The notes: generated by a model not told the origin, from the sequence alone. A DNA stretch of 64,000 nucleotides from Candidatus Thiodiazotropha sp. CDECU1 (GCF_963455295.1 NZ_OY734020.1:3100001-3164000); one strand, 5' to 3'. Counted from the first letter of the stretch, positions 29,726 to 39,358 are shown. Numbers and translations: made by a program.

Positions 29726-30604
29726 CTATTCTGCCAGATCAGCCGCCGATAGCAGAAACACACCCTCGCCGCCGCGCTCGAAATCGAGCCAGACAAACGG
29801 CATCTGCGGATAGCGGTCCACCAGCAACCGGGCGCTATTGCCGACCTCCACAATCAAAATACCCCGGGGGGTGAGGTACCGCTTGGCCTGCTTCAGTATC
29901 CGTTGGACAATCTCCAGTCCATTTTCATTCGCCTGCAGTGCCAATACCGGCTCATGCCGGTACTCATGGGGTAACTCCTCCATCTCGGCCAGACCTACAT
30001 AGGGAGGATTGGATACGATCAGGTCATACCGATTATCCGGTAATGCCTCGAACAGGTCCGAAGGATAGCTGGTGACCCGCTCCTGCAGGCCATATTCAGC
30101 AATATTCTGCTCTGCCACCTGGAGTACATCGGCAGATATATCCACCAGATCGACCCTGCTTTCGGGAAGATAGGCGGCCGCGGCGATACCGATACAGCCG
30201 CTGCCACAGCAGAGATCAAGGATCTGCGGCGCCGGGGAAGGCTCCAGCCAAGGCGCGAACCCGGCTTCTATCAGCTCTGCGATGGGTGAACGGGGTATCA
30301 ATACCTGTTCGTTGACATGAAACCTCATGCCTGCAAACCAGGCCTCCCCCAACAGGTAAGGGAGTGGCCTGCGTTCATCGATCCGGCGCTGAATCAGATC
30401 CAGCACCCTTTGACGCTCAGGGGCGGTCAAGCGGCTGCCAAACCAGCTTGCAGGGAGATCAGGGGGGAGGTGAAGGGCCCCCAGCACCAGCGCCGCGGCC
30501 TCATCCAGGGCATTATCGGTGCCGTGACCGAAAAACAGACCCGCCTCACTGAAGCGACTGGCACCCCAGCGAATGAAGTCGGCAATGGATATAAGTGTCT
30601 GCAC
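29726..30604 (-). CDS. prmB: Ribosomal protein uL3 glutamine N5-methyltransferase PrmB
   Basis: 292 residues. SAM motif I DLCCGSGCIG at 130-139 and the catalytic NPPY at 199-202, which binds the target glutamine amide. The LIPRSPIAELI segment at 102-112 separates PrmB from the release-factor enzyme PrmC. It methylates a glutamine of ribosomal protein L3 during 50S assembly. Confidence 0.93.
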   Translation of the reverse strand: MQTLISIADFIRWGASRFSEAGLFFGHGTDNALDEAAALVLGALHLPPDLPASWFGSRLTAPERQRVLDLIQRRIDERRPLPYLLGEAWFAGMRFHVNEQVLIPRSPIAELIEAGFAPWLEPSPAPQILDLCCGSGCIGIAAAAYLPESRVDLVDISADVLQVAEQNIAEYGLQERVTSYPSDLFEALPDNRYDLIVSNPPYVGLAEMEELPHEYRHEPVLALQANENGLEIVQRILKQAKRYLTPRGILIVEVGNSARLLVDRYPQMPFVWLDFERGGEGVFLLSAADLAE

Positions 30605-30633
30605 GGAAGTAGCTGGCTGAAAAACCGTGAATC

Positions 30634-30713
30634 ATAACTTATTCAGCCAGTAAGTTATATGCTCCTGCCCCAATAGACGGCGGGGTGGCAGGCCAACCAG
30701 GCCCCCACCCCGC
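30634..30713. other. Two hairpins between prmB and iscR
   Basis: ATAACTTA/TAAGTTAT at 30634-30658 and a GC-rich GCGGGGTGG..CCACCCCGC stem around 30680-30713. No U-tract follows on either strand, so they are not clear terminators. They may stabilise the 3' end of the iscR transcript. Confidence 0.4.
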
Positions 30714-30736
30714 AATCTGCCAAGCCATCTTGCGAA

Positions 30737-31228
30737 TCAGGCTGCTTGTGAGCTTGAGTTGGAATCGCCTACCACACTCAGTGGTGGCTGCTCTTCCTCG
30801 CTCTCCTCACTCTCTTCACTCTTGTTCAGGTTTCTGCGCACCAGATCACCCAGAGAGATGTTTGCCAGGAAATTGAAGATCTCACTGCTGAGATCATCCC
30901 ACAGGGTGTGGGTCAGGCAACGGGCGCCGCCGCTGCAGTTTTGCCTGCCGCCACAGCGGGTGAACTCCACCCACTCATCCACTGCACAGATAATGTTGGC
31001 AATGGATATCTCATCGGCAGTTTTACCCAGATAGTATCCGCCACCAGGTCCCCGGACACCTCTTACCAGATCCTTGTTTCTCAGGGCGGCAAACAGCTGT
31101 TCCAGATAGGAGAGAGAGATACCCTGGTTTTCGGAAATCTCAGCCAGCGTAACCGGACCATTTTTACCGTTCAGTGCAAGATCCAGCATAGCGGTGACCG
31201 CATAACGACCTTTAGTTGACAATCTCAT
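30737..31228 (-). CDS. iscR: Rrf2 family Fe-S cluster regulator IscR
   Basis: 163 residues. A winged-helix N-terminus ([19 protein letters not shown]) with recognition helix [14 protein letters not shown] and wing RGPGGGY. The cluster ligands C92, C98, C104 and H107 sit at the same positions as in E. coli IscR, so a [2Fe-2S] cluster is expected. No iscS, iscU or iscA follows: the next genes on this strand are prmB and hemN. The promoter overlaps two inverted repeats, consistent with autorepression. Confidence 0.92.
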   Translation of the reverse strand: MRLSTKGRYAVTAMLDLALNGKNGPVTLAEISENQGISLSYLEQLFAALRNKDLVRGVRGPGGGYYLGKTADEISIANIICAVDEWVEFTRCGGRQNCSGGARCLTHTLWDDLSSEIFNFLANISLGDLVRRNLNKSEESEESEEEQPPLSVVGDSNSSSQAA

Positions 31229-31255
31229 TGGTTTTCTCCAGTGGTATAAATTGCA

Positions 31256-31309
31256 TTACCCAGTAAATCACTTGGTAATTAGACTAGAGTAACTAAGTAA
31301 ATTAGTCAA
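31256..31309 (-). promoter_or_regulatory. iscR promoter with IscR-like operator
   Basis: On the minus strand a -35 TTGACT (31309-31304) and a -10-like TAGTCT (31286-31281) are 17 bp apart. Overlapping or adjacent are two inverted repeats: GACTA..TAGTC (31282-31307) and the half-sites TTACCAAGT / ACTGGGTAA (31256-31278, one mismatch). The latter resembles the E. coli type 1 IscR site in arrangement. Confidence 0.6.
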
Positions 31310-31380
31310 CTTTTATCATGAAAAAATTTCGTAAAATTTAGGGTATTTATTATTATTGCTTTATTTTCAATTCGTTATGA

Positions 31381-32526
31381 TTAAATAGGCAGGGAATTTT
31401 CCCTAAAAGGCGAGCTTGAAAGCAGGTTTTGCTGATAATTTTTGATCGCAGGCGTCTCTCTGGAGAGAAACTCCTGTATGGCGAAACTGAATTCCGGATC
31501 ACCGATCCAGTGGTAGGAGCGTGTCCTGGCAGGCAGAAATCCGCGCCAGATCTTGTGCTCCCCCTGTGCCCCCGGCTCGAACCGCTGCAGTTTATGTCTG
31601 ATCGCATACTCTATCCCCTGGTAGTAACAGGTTTCAAAGTGAAGACTGTCGTGATGCCGGGAAGCCCCCCAGTGACGGCCATAGAGTACCGACTGACTAC
31701 GGTATAGCAGTGCCCCGGCAATACAGGCCTGATCCTCATAGGCAAGGATCAGGACTACCTGCTCTCCCATGGTGCGGCCCACTTCACGGAAAAAACCCGC
31801 ATTCAATGTGGCCAGGCTGTAGCGCTCCTCGAAGGTCTTGGTATAGAAGTCGGCAAACAGCTGCCACTCATCATCGCTGACCTCATTACCATGCAGCACC
31901 CTAAACCGGATACCGGTATCCGCCACCTTGCGACGCTCCTGCCTGATGTTTTTTCTCCGCTTGGCTGTCAATTGGGCAAGAAAGTGGTCAAAACTCTCAT
32001 ACCCCTGGTTGCGCCAGTGAAACTGCACACCCAGGCGCTCCAGCATGCCCATGGATTTCAACACCGCCCCCTCTTCCTCGGTGGTAAAGAGCCAGTGCAT
32101 TGATGACAGGCCTGACTCCTTCGCCATCTCCCTGGTGGCTGATATCATCAGCTTACGTATCCCTATGACATCCGCATTCGGATCGACCAGCAGGCGTTCA
32201 CCATAAGCGGGGGTATAGGGAATCGCACTCACCAGTTTGGGATAGTAGCGCCGGCCGCTTCGCTGATAGGCATCCGCCCATGCATGGTCGAAGACAAACT
32301 CCCCATAGGAGTTGCTCTTGATGTAGAGGGGTGACAGTCCGACCATCCGTGCATCTTGCCGAATCACCAAATGGCAGGGTGTCCAGCCGAACTTGCTGCC
32401 CACACAGTCATGATGCTCCAGCGCGGCATGAAAGGCGTATTTCAGAAAGGGATTGGCGTCGACTACCAACGCATCCCATTCGCTCTGCTCCAACTCATCG
32501 ATGCTGTGGTGGAATTCTACCTGCAT
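31381..32526 (-). CDS. GNAT/FemAB-like acyltransferase (PF04339-type)
   Basis: 381 residues of the FemAB-like, GNAT-fold family often labelled peptidoglycan biosynthesis/recognition. Characteristic segments: NPFLKYAFHAALE, the AYGERLLVDP loop, LAQLTAKRRKNIRQERRKV, and a GNAT-like core AGALLYRSQSVLYGRHWGAS with HFETCYYQGIEYAI. The substrate is unknown; an aminoacyl or acyl transfer is inferred from the fold. It stands alone, divergent from the SRAP gene. Confidence 0.8.
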   Translation of the reverse strand: MQVEFHHSIDELEQSEWDALVVDANPFLKYAFHAALEHHDCVGSKFGWTPCHLVIRQDARMVGLSPLYIKSNSYGEFVFDHAWADAYQRSGRRYYPKLVSAIPYTPAYGERLLVDPNADVIGIRKLMISATREMAKESGLSSMHWLFTTEEEGAVLKSMGMLERLGVQFHWRNQGYESFDHFLAQLTAKRRKNIRQERRKVADTGIRFRVLHGNEVSDDEWQLFADFYTKTFEERYSLATLNAGFFREVGRTMGEQVVLILAYEDQACIAGALLYRSQSVLYGRHWGASRHHDSLHFETCYYQGIEYAIRHKLQRFEPGAQGEHKIWRGFLPARTRSYHWIGDPEFSFAIQEFLSRETPAIKNYQQNLLSSSPFRENSLPI

Positions 32527-32680
32527 GAGCCTGCCTCTAACCCCTCTGATAAATAAATCGATAACTGATGATTAGTCATAGTCAGCTATCAATTGCATAG
32601 CCTCTATTTATGTATGGTTTGAGTGGCTCTGGGATCTCTCCACTCTATTATAAATAGTATCACCAGTAATAACCTTGATC

Positions 32681-32757
32681 GGTGGGGCATGGCCCCACCC
32701 TACCCATTGGTATAGGATATTGGGGGGACAGGATGCAGGGTGTGGCCATGCCCCACC
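32681..32757. repeat. REP-like palindrome pair
   Basis: Two head-to-head hairpins, GGTGGGGCATGGCCCCACC and its inverted partner ending GGCCATGCCCCACC. Same class as 4993-5134. It fills the gap between the acyltransferase and SRAP genes. Confidence 0.75.
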
Positions 32758-32863
32758 GTAACGGCTACATGATCTTAACTGAAATCCACGCCAGTGGTTC
32801 CACAGTTTAAACAGGGATACACCGGCATCCTGTATAACCATCCACTGAGACAATGGTGTATCT

Positions 32864-33526
32864 ATGTGCGGCAGGTTCTATCTCGATGTAACAGCAGAAG
32901 ATATGCTTGAAGCGTTTGGCTTAGCGTCCGCACCGCAGCTCAGCGCTGACTACAATATCGCCCCCTCGCAGCAAATTGCAGCCATCAAATCAGCCGGTGC
33001 AAACAGGGAATTGGTCAGGCTGCATTGGGGATTGATTCCCTCCTGGGCAAAAGACAAGAAGTTCGCATACCACACCATCAATGCCAGGGCGGAGACCGTC
33101 GAGAGCAAACCTTCATTCCGGTCAGCCTTCAAGCATCGCAGATGCCTGATACCCGCGAGTGGATTCTTCGAGTGGAAAGCGACAAGCCAGGGGAAACAAC
33201 CCTACTGCATCACATCCGACGATGGCAAACCCTTCGCCTTTGCCGGGCTGTATGAACACTGGCAAGGACCCCAGGGTGAAGAGATCGACTCCTGTACCAT
33301 CATCGTCACCGAGGCCAGGGGTGAGATCACAACCATCCACGACAGAATGCCGGTGATACTCTCCCCTGACAATTATGACGCCTGGCTCGATAAGGGGACC
33401 CAAGATCCGGCAATCCTGAAACCCCTGTTGTCAGCAAATGAGATGGATAACATACATCTTTATCCAGTCAGCCGCAGGGTGAACAGTCCTAAAAACAACT
33501 CGCCCGAGAATATTGAATCCATTTGA
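32864..33526 (+). CDS. SRAP domain abasic-site processing protein (YedK/HMCES family)
   Basis: 220 residues. It starts with MCGRF, so C2 becomes the N-terminal cysteine that crosslinks to abasic sites in single-stranded DNA. Conserved active-site residues are visible: N73 and R75 in NARAE, E103 in FFEWK, and H159 in TIHDRMPVIL. The protein shields and processes abasic sites in ssDNA. It is the last host-type gene before the island. Confidence 0.93.
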   Translation: MCGRFYLDVTAEDMLEAFGLASAPQLSADYNIAPSQQIAAIKSAGANRELVRLHWGLIPSWAKDKKFAYHTINARAETVESKPSFRSAFKHRRCLIPASGFFEWKATSQGKQPYCITSDDGKPFAFAGLYEHWQGPQGEEIDSCTIIVTEARGEITTIHDRMPVILSPDNYDAWLDKGTQDPAILKPLLSANEMDNIHLYPVSRRVNSPKNNSPENIESI

Positions 33527-33573
33527 TGGATTAAGTGATGTTCAGCTGGGTTTAGTTGAAAAGGTCAGGTGTG

Positions 33574-33598
33574 GATGGTGCGGGGCCGGTATTGAATC
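33574..33598. other. Candidate left attachment site (decayed attL)
   Basis: The sequence GATGGTGCGGGGCCGG followed by TATTGAATC resembles the tRNA-Leu 3' end at 55455-55481 (GATGGTGCCCGGGGCCGG, then AATCGAAC), with a 2-bp deletion and a few substitutions. It lies just outside the first AT-rich island gene. Imperfect identity leaves doubt. The rest of 33527-33928 shows no gene. Confidence 0.45.
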
Positions 33599-33928
33599 AA
33601 ATCCTAACTATTTGTTTTAAATTAATTTTATCGGTTCAATTTTGCCGATATACCGTCATAAATACCGACAGATTTGAGCCTAATATTTGGGATTTGAACC
33701 CGCACCGAAATAATTTCAGATTCGTGTCCTTCGTTGCGAAATAACACTAATTAAAGCGAGATATTGGCTCCCAACTTGTCTTTTATCCGCTTCGAACTCA
33801 GTTAGTGATTACTCGAATTTCAATCATAGGGATATGTATGGGAACTACCGTCCATTATGTTTGCGATCTAAACTTATATCCGGCTATCCTCAGCGTCTTT
33901 ATTGCTCAGTTTTTTGGGGCACTTCGAT

Positions 33929-34666
33929 CTATCTTAACCACCCAAATATATCAGCAATATTTTTTACGATAGCCACAGAGAATGCCAGTACCGTACCAAA
34001 AAGGATGATGGTTGCAACAACAGGATGATCAAACGCCTTATTCTTAATATGAAGCAATAAGGGCTCACTCCTATCAGTCTTATTCAAAAAAGGGGTGAGC
34101 GGGGTATTGGTATTTTGATTGTCAGTAGGAATAACATTCCAGCGATAGTAGTCTTCCAATATGCTTATAAATTTTTCTTTCTTTATTACAGACTCAGATA
34201 TATTGATATGCGAATCATCAGAAAATGGAAACTTACCATCCTTCCCGCACCAAACATCATGAGCTTCACACATATAGTAAACAGCTTCTCTTAGCTCCGG
34301 GGGAGACGCGTCCAGTCGGTTAGATATTTCCTTATATGTAACTGGCTCGGTTAGTCGCTCCATGTAGATGTCTTTAAGCACACCATAGATATCTTCCATC
34401 AGCGAAATTAGGTTTTTTGATTTTTTACTTTGAATCAAGGGTAATGCATAAGGCGACAAGCGGTAATGCTCGGATTTCTCATCCCTCCTAATTAACTGTG
34501 CACTGGATTCCAAATTATCGAGAGTATCAAGCATTGATTTATTATCCGCTCGATATCTCAACCTGCCCACCTGTGGCGGGAGTCCATCCAGTACCTCAAA
34601 AAGGCTCCTTAAACAGCAGACTTTTTCTTCACCAAGTATATTTATTGCTAGATCAGTATCTGACAT
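33929..34666 (-). CDS. Membrane-anchored partner of the nuclease-NTPase protein, function unknown
   Basis: 245 residues, no family recognised. The N-terminal half looks like tandem small helical or winged-helix domains (LRSLFEVLDGLPPQVGRLRY, VTYKEISNRLDASPPELREA). One membrane helix lies at the extreme C-terminus (HPVVATIILFGTVLAFSVAI). It starts 27 bp after the 1352-residue gene on the same strand, so the two are probably co-expressed. A sensor-plus-membrane-effector arrangement is possible; this is inference. Confidence 0.7.
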   Translation of the reverse strand: MSDTDLAINILGEEKVCCLRSLFEVLDGLPPQVGRLRYRADNKSMLDTLDNLESSAQLIRRDEKSEHYRLSPYALPLIQSKKSKNLISLMEDIYGVLKDIYMERLTEPVTYKEISNRLDASPPELREAVYYMCEAHDVWCGKDGKFPFSDDSHINISESVIKKEKFISILEDYYRWNVIPTDNQNTNTPLTPFLNKTDRSEPLLLHIKNKAFDHPVVATIILFGTVLAFSVAIVKNIADIFGWLR

Positions 34667-34693
34667 AAATCAAAATTCAACCCGCTATCAGCG

Positions 34694-37600
34694 TTAAAAT
34701 TCTCGCTCTTCCTGTATTCTTGCTGAATCTATTCGCCTAGTAAGGCTATCAATATACCTATCAAGCCATAGCCGTATCTTGATTGATTCTGTATTGCCAC
34801 TCCAATGACGTGCTTTATTCCGCTTATTCTCTAAATAGGCGCTCTCAGGTCCACTCCAGCCACCAGTATAAAAATGAGACATGATGCTGCCTGCCACATC
34901 CGGATCATCAGCAAACTCCTCAATGAAAATCGCTGTCAAATTGGATTCGTCATCTAGCGTTTTTGGAAGTGCATGACAAATTTTCCAAACTCGATTTTCC
35001 GGATCATTTTTTATCCACTCAATAATATTTTCAGCGGGTATGTGGCGAATTGGCCCATGACCACCCCTGTCTTCAAAAGCGGGGTCTCCAAGCCAATGAT
35101 TAATCTGGAAGCATCTTGTGTCGTTGCCCTCTAAAAACTTTGAGATTATCTGCCATGATTGATCCGGCATATCTTCAACTATCTTTGACGCCAACTTCTC
35201 AATATCATCCCTGCCTTGATTTAAATCCCAATTTGAAAAATTGCTCAGTAGCGCTTCCAATAGCTTTAACGAATCATCAGGATATTGAGCGATATACTCT
35301 TCTCCAACTTGATACCAGTAATACCCATACATAGTGTCGTGCTTCTGATTTTCGTGAACTTGGCACGTTAGAACCCTATAAACCAAATCCTGTGGAAAAG
35401 GTTCGGCTTTCTTGTGCTCGAAGTAATATTCGTAAACTAGAAATACGACTGCCTGAGCTGCCCCATCATCAATCCTTGATAGCAGGGTTTCTATCATTGA
35501 CTTAAAAGTATGTTCAGGTATTTTTTGTGATACCAGACGCAACGAAAATCTACTAAACGCATTTGATGACAGCTTATCTTCCATGTAAAACCGTTGCATA
35601 TCCTGAATTAGGTTTTCAGATAGACCAGACCTCCACACGCACTCAACACCAATATCTCTTGTTTCATCCTGCATCAGGAGTTGGCGTGTAATTCCCTCCC
35701 ACCGCCCCTCATCAATCTCTCTAACGCCAGCTAGATAACCCCCAATAAATTCTCCATTAGAGTCTCTTTCGGAGCCTGACAAAGCTTGTAATATAACTTG
35801 GTCGAGCTGTTCAGATAATGCAATTAGGCCGCACTCATATCCTAGGTTGGCCAGCCGATGGCCCGATGACCGCAGCAGAGCGCCTACGCTGTCTGCAAAT
35901 GTTTTTTCTTCGTCCAGTAATTTTGCCGCTATCTCTTTAACTTGTTTCTTAGGGCCATCAGACTCAACTAGCTCTTCACCCTCATGCATGTAGTCTTCGC
36001 CCCAGTTACTATGCAACACATACCTTTCAATACGATCCCATAGACTTGAACCAGTCAATTTTTCGTTGAGATCGATTATTCTTTCAAGAATTTTTTCATC
36101 CGTCTTTTCTCCACGCCGCCCCAAGTAACGGATAACAAAATGGGTTAGTGTTTTACGATTCAAATCTTCGTCTGCTACGAGTAAAAACAGAGTATCAATG
36201 ATCTCGCTAGATAGGGCGTCATAAGACATCAGGCCATGTGCTGACTCTATTAAAGTGTCTGCATAACGTTGACGATCCTCCTTATTGCGCCCAGACATTT
36301 CGCCAATGAGTAGTCGCCAAACGTCGCGCCAAGCATCAAATACTTCGCCATAAACACTAGGGCGCCAAAACTCGATTGTTGGCTTAAGCCCTTGATGTTC
36401 GGGGCCGATAACACGAGAGCCTCCATATGTCGATAACCAGCCCTTTGCCATTTCAAGCCCTAACTTTTGGCAATCAGCATCAGTATTCTGAAGCATCGCC
36501 CTTAATAGAGGAAACCTTAAGGCAGGTGGAGCCTGGGTTGGAGCCCAACCAAGCCCAATCGTAAACAATCCTATTAGCGTTCCTTTAGAATTATTTGAAT
36601 TGGTTGCATTTTCTGCAAGCGCCATTTGAATTAAAACAGTAGCGGCACGTTGGAACAAATGTTCCCAAACGGCGATTATTTCTAACGCCCAGACAATGTC
36701 TTGCCTGCCGGTCTGCCAATTAAGCAAAGCGTCATTCGGCCAATCACCGTAAGTACGCTCGATTAGTTGAAGAGTAGATTCTGGGTCTGCTTCAGCAAGA
36801 TATCTTATGAATCGCGGCCCAAACTCAGAGCTTAAAAAACTCTTATCCTCAAAGGGGCCTTCATGCCCTAATACTGATTTAACTACAGCTTTTGCCGCTG
36901 GTGGCTCATCCGCATATATGAACAAGCTAAAAAACCAATCACGCATACTCGACGGCAGCGATTCCAGAAAATCAGAAAAATCAAAGCCTCGACCATGGTT
37001 GTCCCAAAAGTCTCTCCAGAGGTAAATATGCAATGCCTTAGGTACTAGAAATAACGTATGATTTCCTTGCAAAATCCTCCTCGCCCTGAAGTGTTGAATA
37101 ATCGCCTGGAATCGACCCCATGTGATAGAAGGGTCTACAGACTGAACCAGGCTAGCGATAAATCTACCTTCATCGCTGACAGGCGCTTCAAAACCAAATT
37201 TTTGAAATAGCGCAACATGTCGGAGAACAACACCATACTGCGAAGCTTCAGTACTATCTGCTTTACTTCCCTTTATAAATCGCTCCCATAGGGGGACCGT
37301 GGCAGGTGGTCGCAGTATGTCTTCTGGATAGTTTTTTAGGTTTTCACCTACAGCATGAGCTACCCTTGGTGAACCTCCGCAAACTTCAGCCCACTTTTGC
37401 ACGTCATAGCTCTTCCCAATGTACTCTGTGAGAATTTCTTTAACTTGTTCATCTGGGAGTACTGGAAAATGTATCGTCCTCATTGCAACATCGTTAGATC
37501 GAGCAGGGCCGTGATCGATAGTGATCAATTTTATTTCAGGTTTTCCCTTTAAGCTCGACCATATCGAAGCGCGATCTATGTCCTCGCAATCATCGATAAC

Positions 37601-38752
37601 TACCGTTATAGCGTATGGCCTATCAGATCGAATTAACTCTTTAAACAATCTGCTTTTTTGAAAGTCATCTCCTGTTGGCACATATACCACGGTAGGTGCT
37701 ATTTCGGCATGAGAGACTGCCTCAAGAACGCCACGTGTTTTACCAATTCCTGGCTCACCTACAACGCGCACATATTGCAAGTCATTATCAAGTACGGTTC
37801 TGCGTATCTCGTTAATAATCTTTTCATGGGACTCTGAAAGGTGCAGAGTATTCTGCATGAGAGCCTCTGCCTTCCAGTCGTTCAGCGTATATACTGCATC
37901 GTCAGAGAAACCAAAGAGGCTCAAACAAAGAGAGGGATATTTCTCTACCTCTCCAGCAAGCTGACCTTGCCCCATTACTTCTACTGATGGGCTTTTATAG
38001 CCGCATTGTTGTAATAGTGAGACTAATTCTTTTTTTGCTGCTGTGTGTTGGTGGGGTTGCAAATCATGTCCGAATGTTGCAATCGTATAGCAACCTTCAG
38101 CATCAAGGCAGTCCTTGATAGCAGGCGCTAAGTTACGCTTATTAGGTTTACGCTTTTCTCCGAACAATTCTTTTTTTAAGCTAGAAGGCTGCCAAGGCTT
38201 GAATGAACTACCAGTTTTTATCTGATAATGAACCTCTCCTTCTTTCAGAAATAAAGAGTTTGAGCTTTCAAGGCCACCAATTTTTGCATCAATGCCTCCG
38301 TCTTTTATCGAGATTTTGAGAGACACCACTACATTCTTCGGACTTAAGCCAGTAGCAAATGCTTCGCACCTTAAAAGCTCGCGAAAGACGACAGTTGCTT
38401 GCCCAGGACTTAGGTTGCCAAGCTCAGCTTCTCTGACCGGAAAAGGCGAAGTGCTCAATCTTAGGCCTGGAGTTAAGGAAGGACCGCCTGATTCTTCAAG
38501 AGGCTTAACCTGCCTAACTCTTACACTGACATGCAAGCCAGCACGTGCAGCAATTGTTGTCAGCGCATCTAGGCTAAATTTTTCTACCCTGCCACGTAGC
38601 AAGTCATTAAGCCTAGGCTGAGTTATGGCCAAGGAGTTAGCCTTTTCTGCCTGTGTTCCTTCCAGGTGACTAATATAACCCTGGAGCTCAGTCATCAAAG
38701 ACGAGCGCTCTTGCATATCAACATCTACACTTTTATCGCCGATATCAGCCAC
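34694..38752 (-). CDS. Putative defence protein: HTH + PD-(D/E)XK nuclease + P-loop NTPase
   Basis: 1352 residues. Residues about 20-78 form an XRE/HigA-like HTH (TQAEKANSLAITQPRLNDLL). Residues about 120-260 show the restriction-endonuclease-like pattern GGIDA (D155) followed by EVHYQIKTG (Q177, K179). A P-loop ATPase follows, with Walker A GEPGIGKT (332-339) and Walker B VVIDDCED (384-391). The remaining 850 residues are helical and may form a repeat sensor. The layout (nuclease, STAND-like NTPase, long C-terminal region) resembles Avs-type anti-phage proteins, but the fused antitoxin-like HTH is unusual. Function is inferred from domains and from its position in the island. Confidence 0.75.
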   Translation of the reverse strand: MADIGDKSVDVDMQERSSLMTELQGYISHLEGTQAEKANSLAITQPRLNDLLRGRVEKFSLDALTTIAARAGLHVSVRVRQVKPLEESGGPSLTPGLRLSTSPFPVREAELGNLSPGQATVVFRELLRCEAFATGLSPKNVVVSLKISIKDGGIDAKIGGLESSNSLFLKEGEVHYQIKTGSSFKPWQPSSLKKELFGEKRKPNKRNLAPAIKDCLDAEGCYTIATFGHDLQPHQHTAAKKELVSLLQQCGYKSPSVEVMGQGQLAGEVEKYPSLCLSLFGFSDDAVYTLNDWKAEALMQNTLHLSESHEKIINEIRRTVLDNDLQYVRVVGEPGIGKTRGVLEAVSHAEIAPTVVYVPTGDDFQKSRLFKELIRSDRPYAITVVIDDCEDIDRASIWSSLKGKPEIKLITIDHGPARSNDVAMRTIHFPVLPDEQVKEILTEYIGKSYDVQKWAEVCGGSPRVAHAVGENLKNYPEDILRPPATVPLWERFIKGSKADSTEASQYGVVLRHVALFQKFGFEAPVSDEGRFIASLVQSVDPSITWGRFQAIIQHFRARRILQGNHTLFLVPKALHIYLWRDFWDNHGRGFDFSDFLESLPSSMRDWFFSLFIYADEPPAAKAVVKSVLGHEGPFEDKSFLSSEFGPRFIRYLAEADPESTLQLIERTYGDWPNDALLNWQTGRQDIVWALEIIAVWEHLFQRAATVLIQMALAENATNSNNSKGTLIGLFTIGLGWAPTQAPPALRFPLLRAMLQNTDADCQKLGLEMAKGWLSTYGGSRVIGPEHQGLKPTIEFWRPSVYGEVFDAWRDVWRLLIGEMSGRNKEDRQRYADTLIESAHGLMSYDALSSEIIDTLFLLVADEDLNRKTLTHFVIRYLGRRGEKTDEKILERIIDLNEKLTGSSLWDRIERYVLHSNWGEDYMHEGEELVESDGPKKQVKEIAAKLLDEEKTFADSVGALLRSSGHRLANLGYECGLIALSEQLDQVILQALSGSERDSNGEFIGGYLAGVREIDEGRWEGITRQLLMQDETRDIGVECVWRSGLSENLIQDMQRFYMEDKLSSNAFSRFSLRLVSQKIPEHTFKSMIETLLSRIDDGAAQAVVFLVYEYYFEHKKAEPFPQDLVYRVLTCQVHENQKHDTMYGYYWYQVGEEYIAQYPDDSLKLLEALLSNFSNWDLNQGRDDIEKLASKIVEDMPDQSWQIISKFLEGNDTRCFQINHWLGDPAFEDRGGHGPIRHIPAENIIEWIKNDPENRVWKICHALPKTLDDESNLTAIFIEEFADDPDVAGSIMSHFYTGGWSGPESAYLENKRNKARHWSGNTESIKIRLWLDRYIDSLTRRIDSARIQEEREF

Positions 38753-39254
38753 TAAATCACCTTACATCGTTAATTTTTTAAATTTTATATCAATACCAGT
38801 ATAAATATCAACTCTGATATAAAATCTATACTTTTCCGGATGCTGAACTCGCCTGCTACGCAGATCAGGCCATTAACATCGCAATGAATTCAATAAGTTA
38901 CGCCCCACCAATTCGCCTCGCTGATCAGTAGCGAACTTACCTACGCTGCTCCCATTATTGTTTTTCACTACTTCAAAACGGCATTCGGCTCAAGGAGGAA
39001 CGCAGCCGCTGGCGGCGAGTAGTCCTTGAACCGGAGGGGTTGAATATCCTGTTGTGGATGGGACAGTTCGCTGGCCCATCTGCCACCCGGCGAGGGCGGG
39101 ATGGCCCCGCGGCCAGGGCGGAGCCCTTAGAGCAGATCAGCACTAAGATTTACTATCACCTGATGGAGTCACCCAAGAGCCTTGTAATTGGGTAGTCCAA
39201 TCAGCCTCTTTATCGAGAGCTTCCAAAATAACCTTTACCGTTAGCCAATGCCGA
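38753..39254. other. Gene-poor gap left of the RAYT gene
   Basis: The promoter of the nuclease-NTPase gene should lie near 38760-38850, which is AT-rich. From 38936 to 39192 a plus-strand frame stays open and encodes a GC-richer stretch (for example LKEERSRWRRVVLEPEGL), but it lacks a start codon near its beginning and a recognisable family. It may be a fragment of a lost gene. Confidence 0.35.
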
Positions 39255-39296
39255 TGGGATATGGCGGGACACCCGTGGGATATGGCGGGACACCCG
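39255..39296. repeat. Tandem 21-bp repeat containing GGGACACCCG
   Basis: Two exact direct copies of a 21-bp unit that starts TGGGATATGGC and ends GGGACACCCG (39255-39275, 39276-39296). An inverted CGGGTGTCCC lies on the other side of the RAYT gene at 40448-40457. These are likely the DNA targets or ends recognised by the neighbouring transposase. Confidence 0.7.
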
Positions 39297-39358
39297 TTAG
39301 TTGTAACCCGTTAATGTAATAATTCCTGCCTCGATAACAATGCATCTATTGATAATCA

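Noticed and set aside
33688-33710. tRNA T-arm-like sequence GGATTTGAACCCGCACC
   Set aside because: No acceptor, D or anticodon arm around it folds into a tRNA; too short to call a tRNA fragment or att site.
38936-39192. Open plus-strand frame without a start codon
   Set aside because: No recognisable domain and no ribosome-binding site; kept only as a possible remnant in the gap description.
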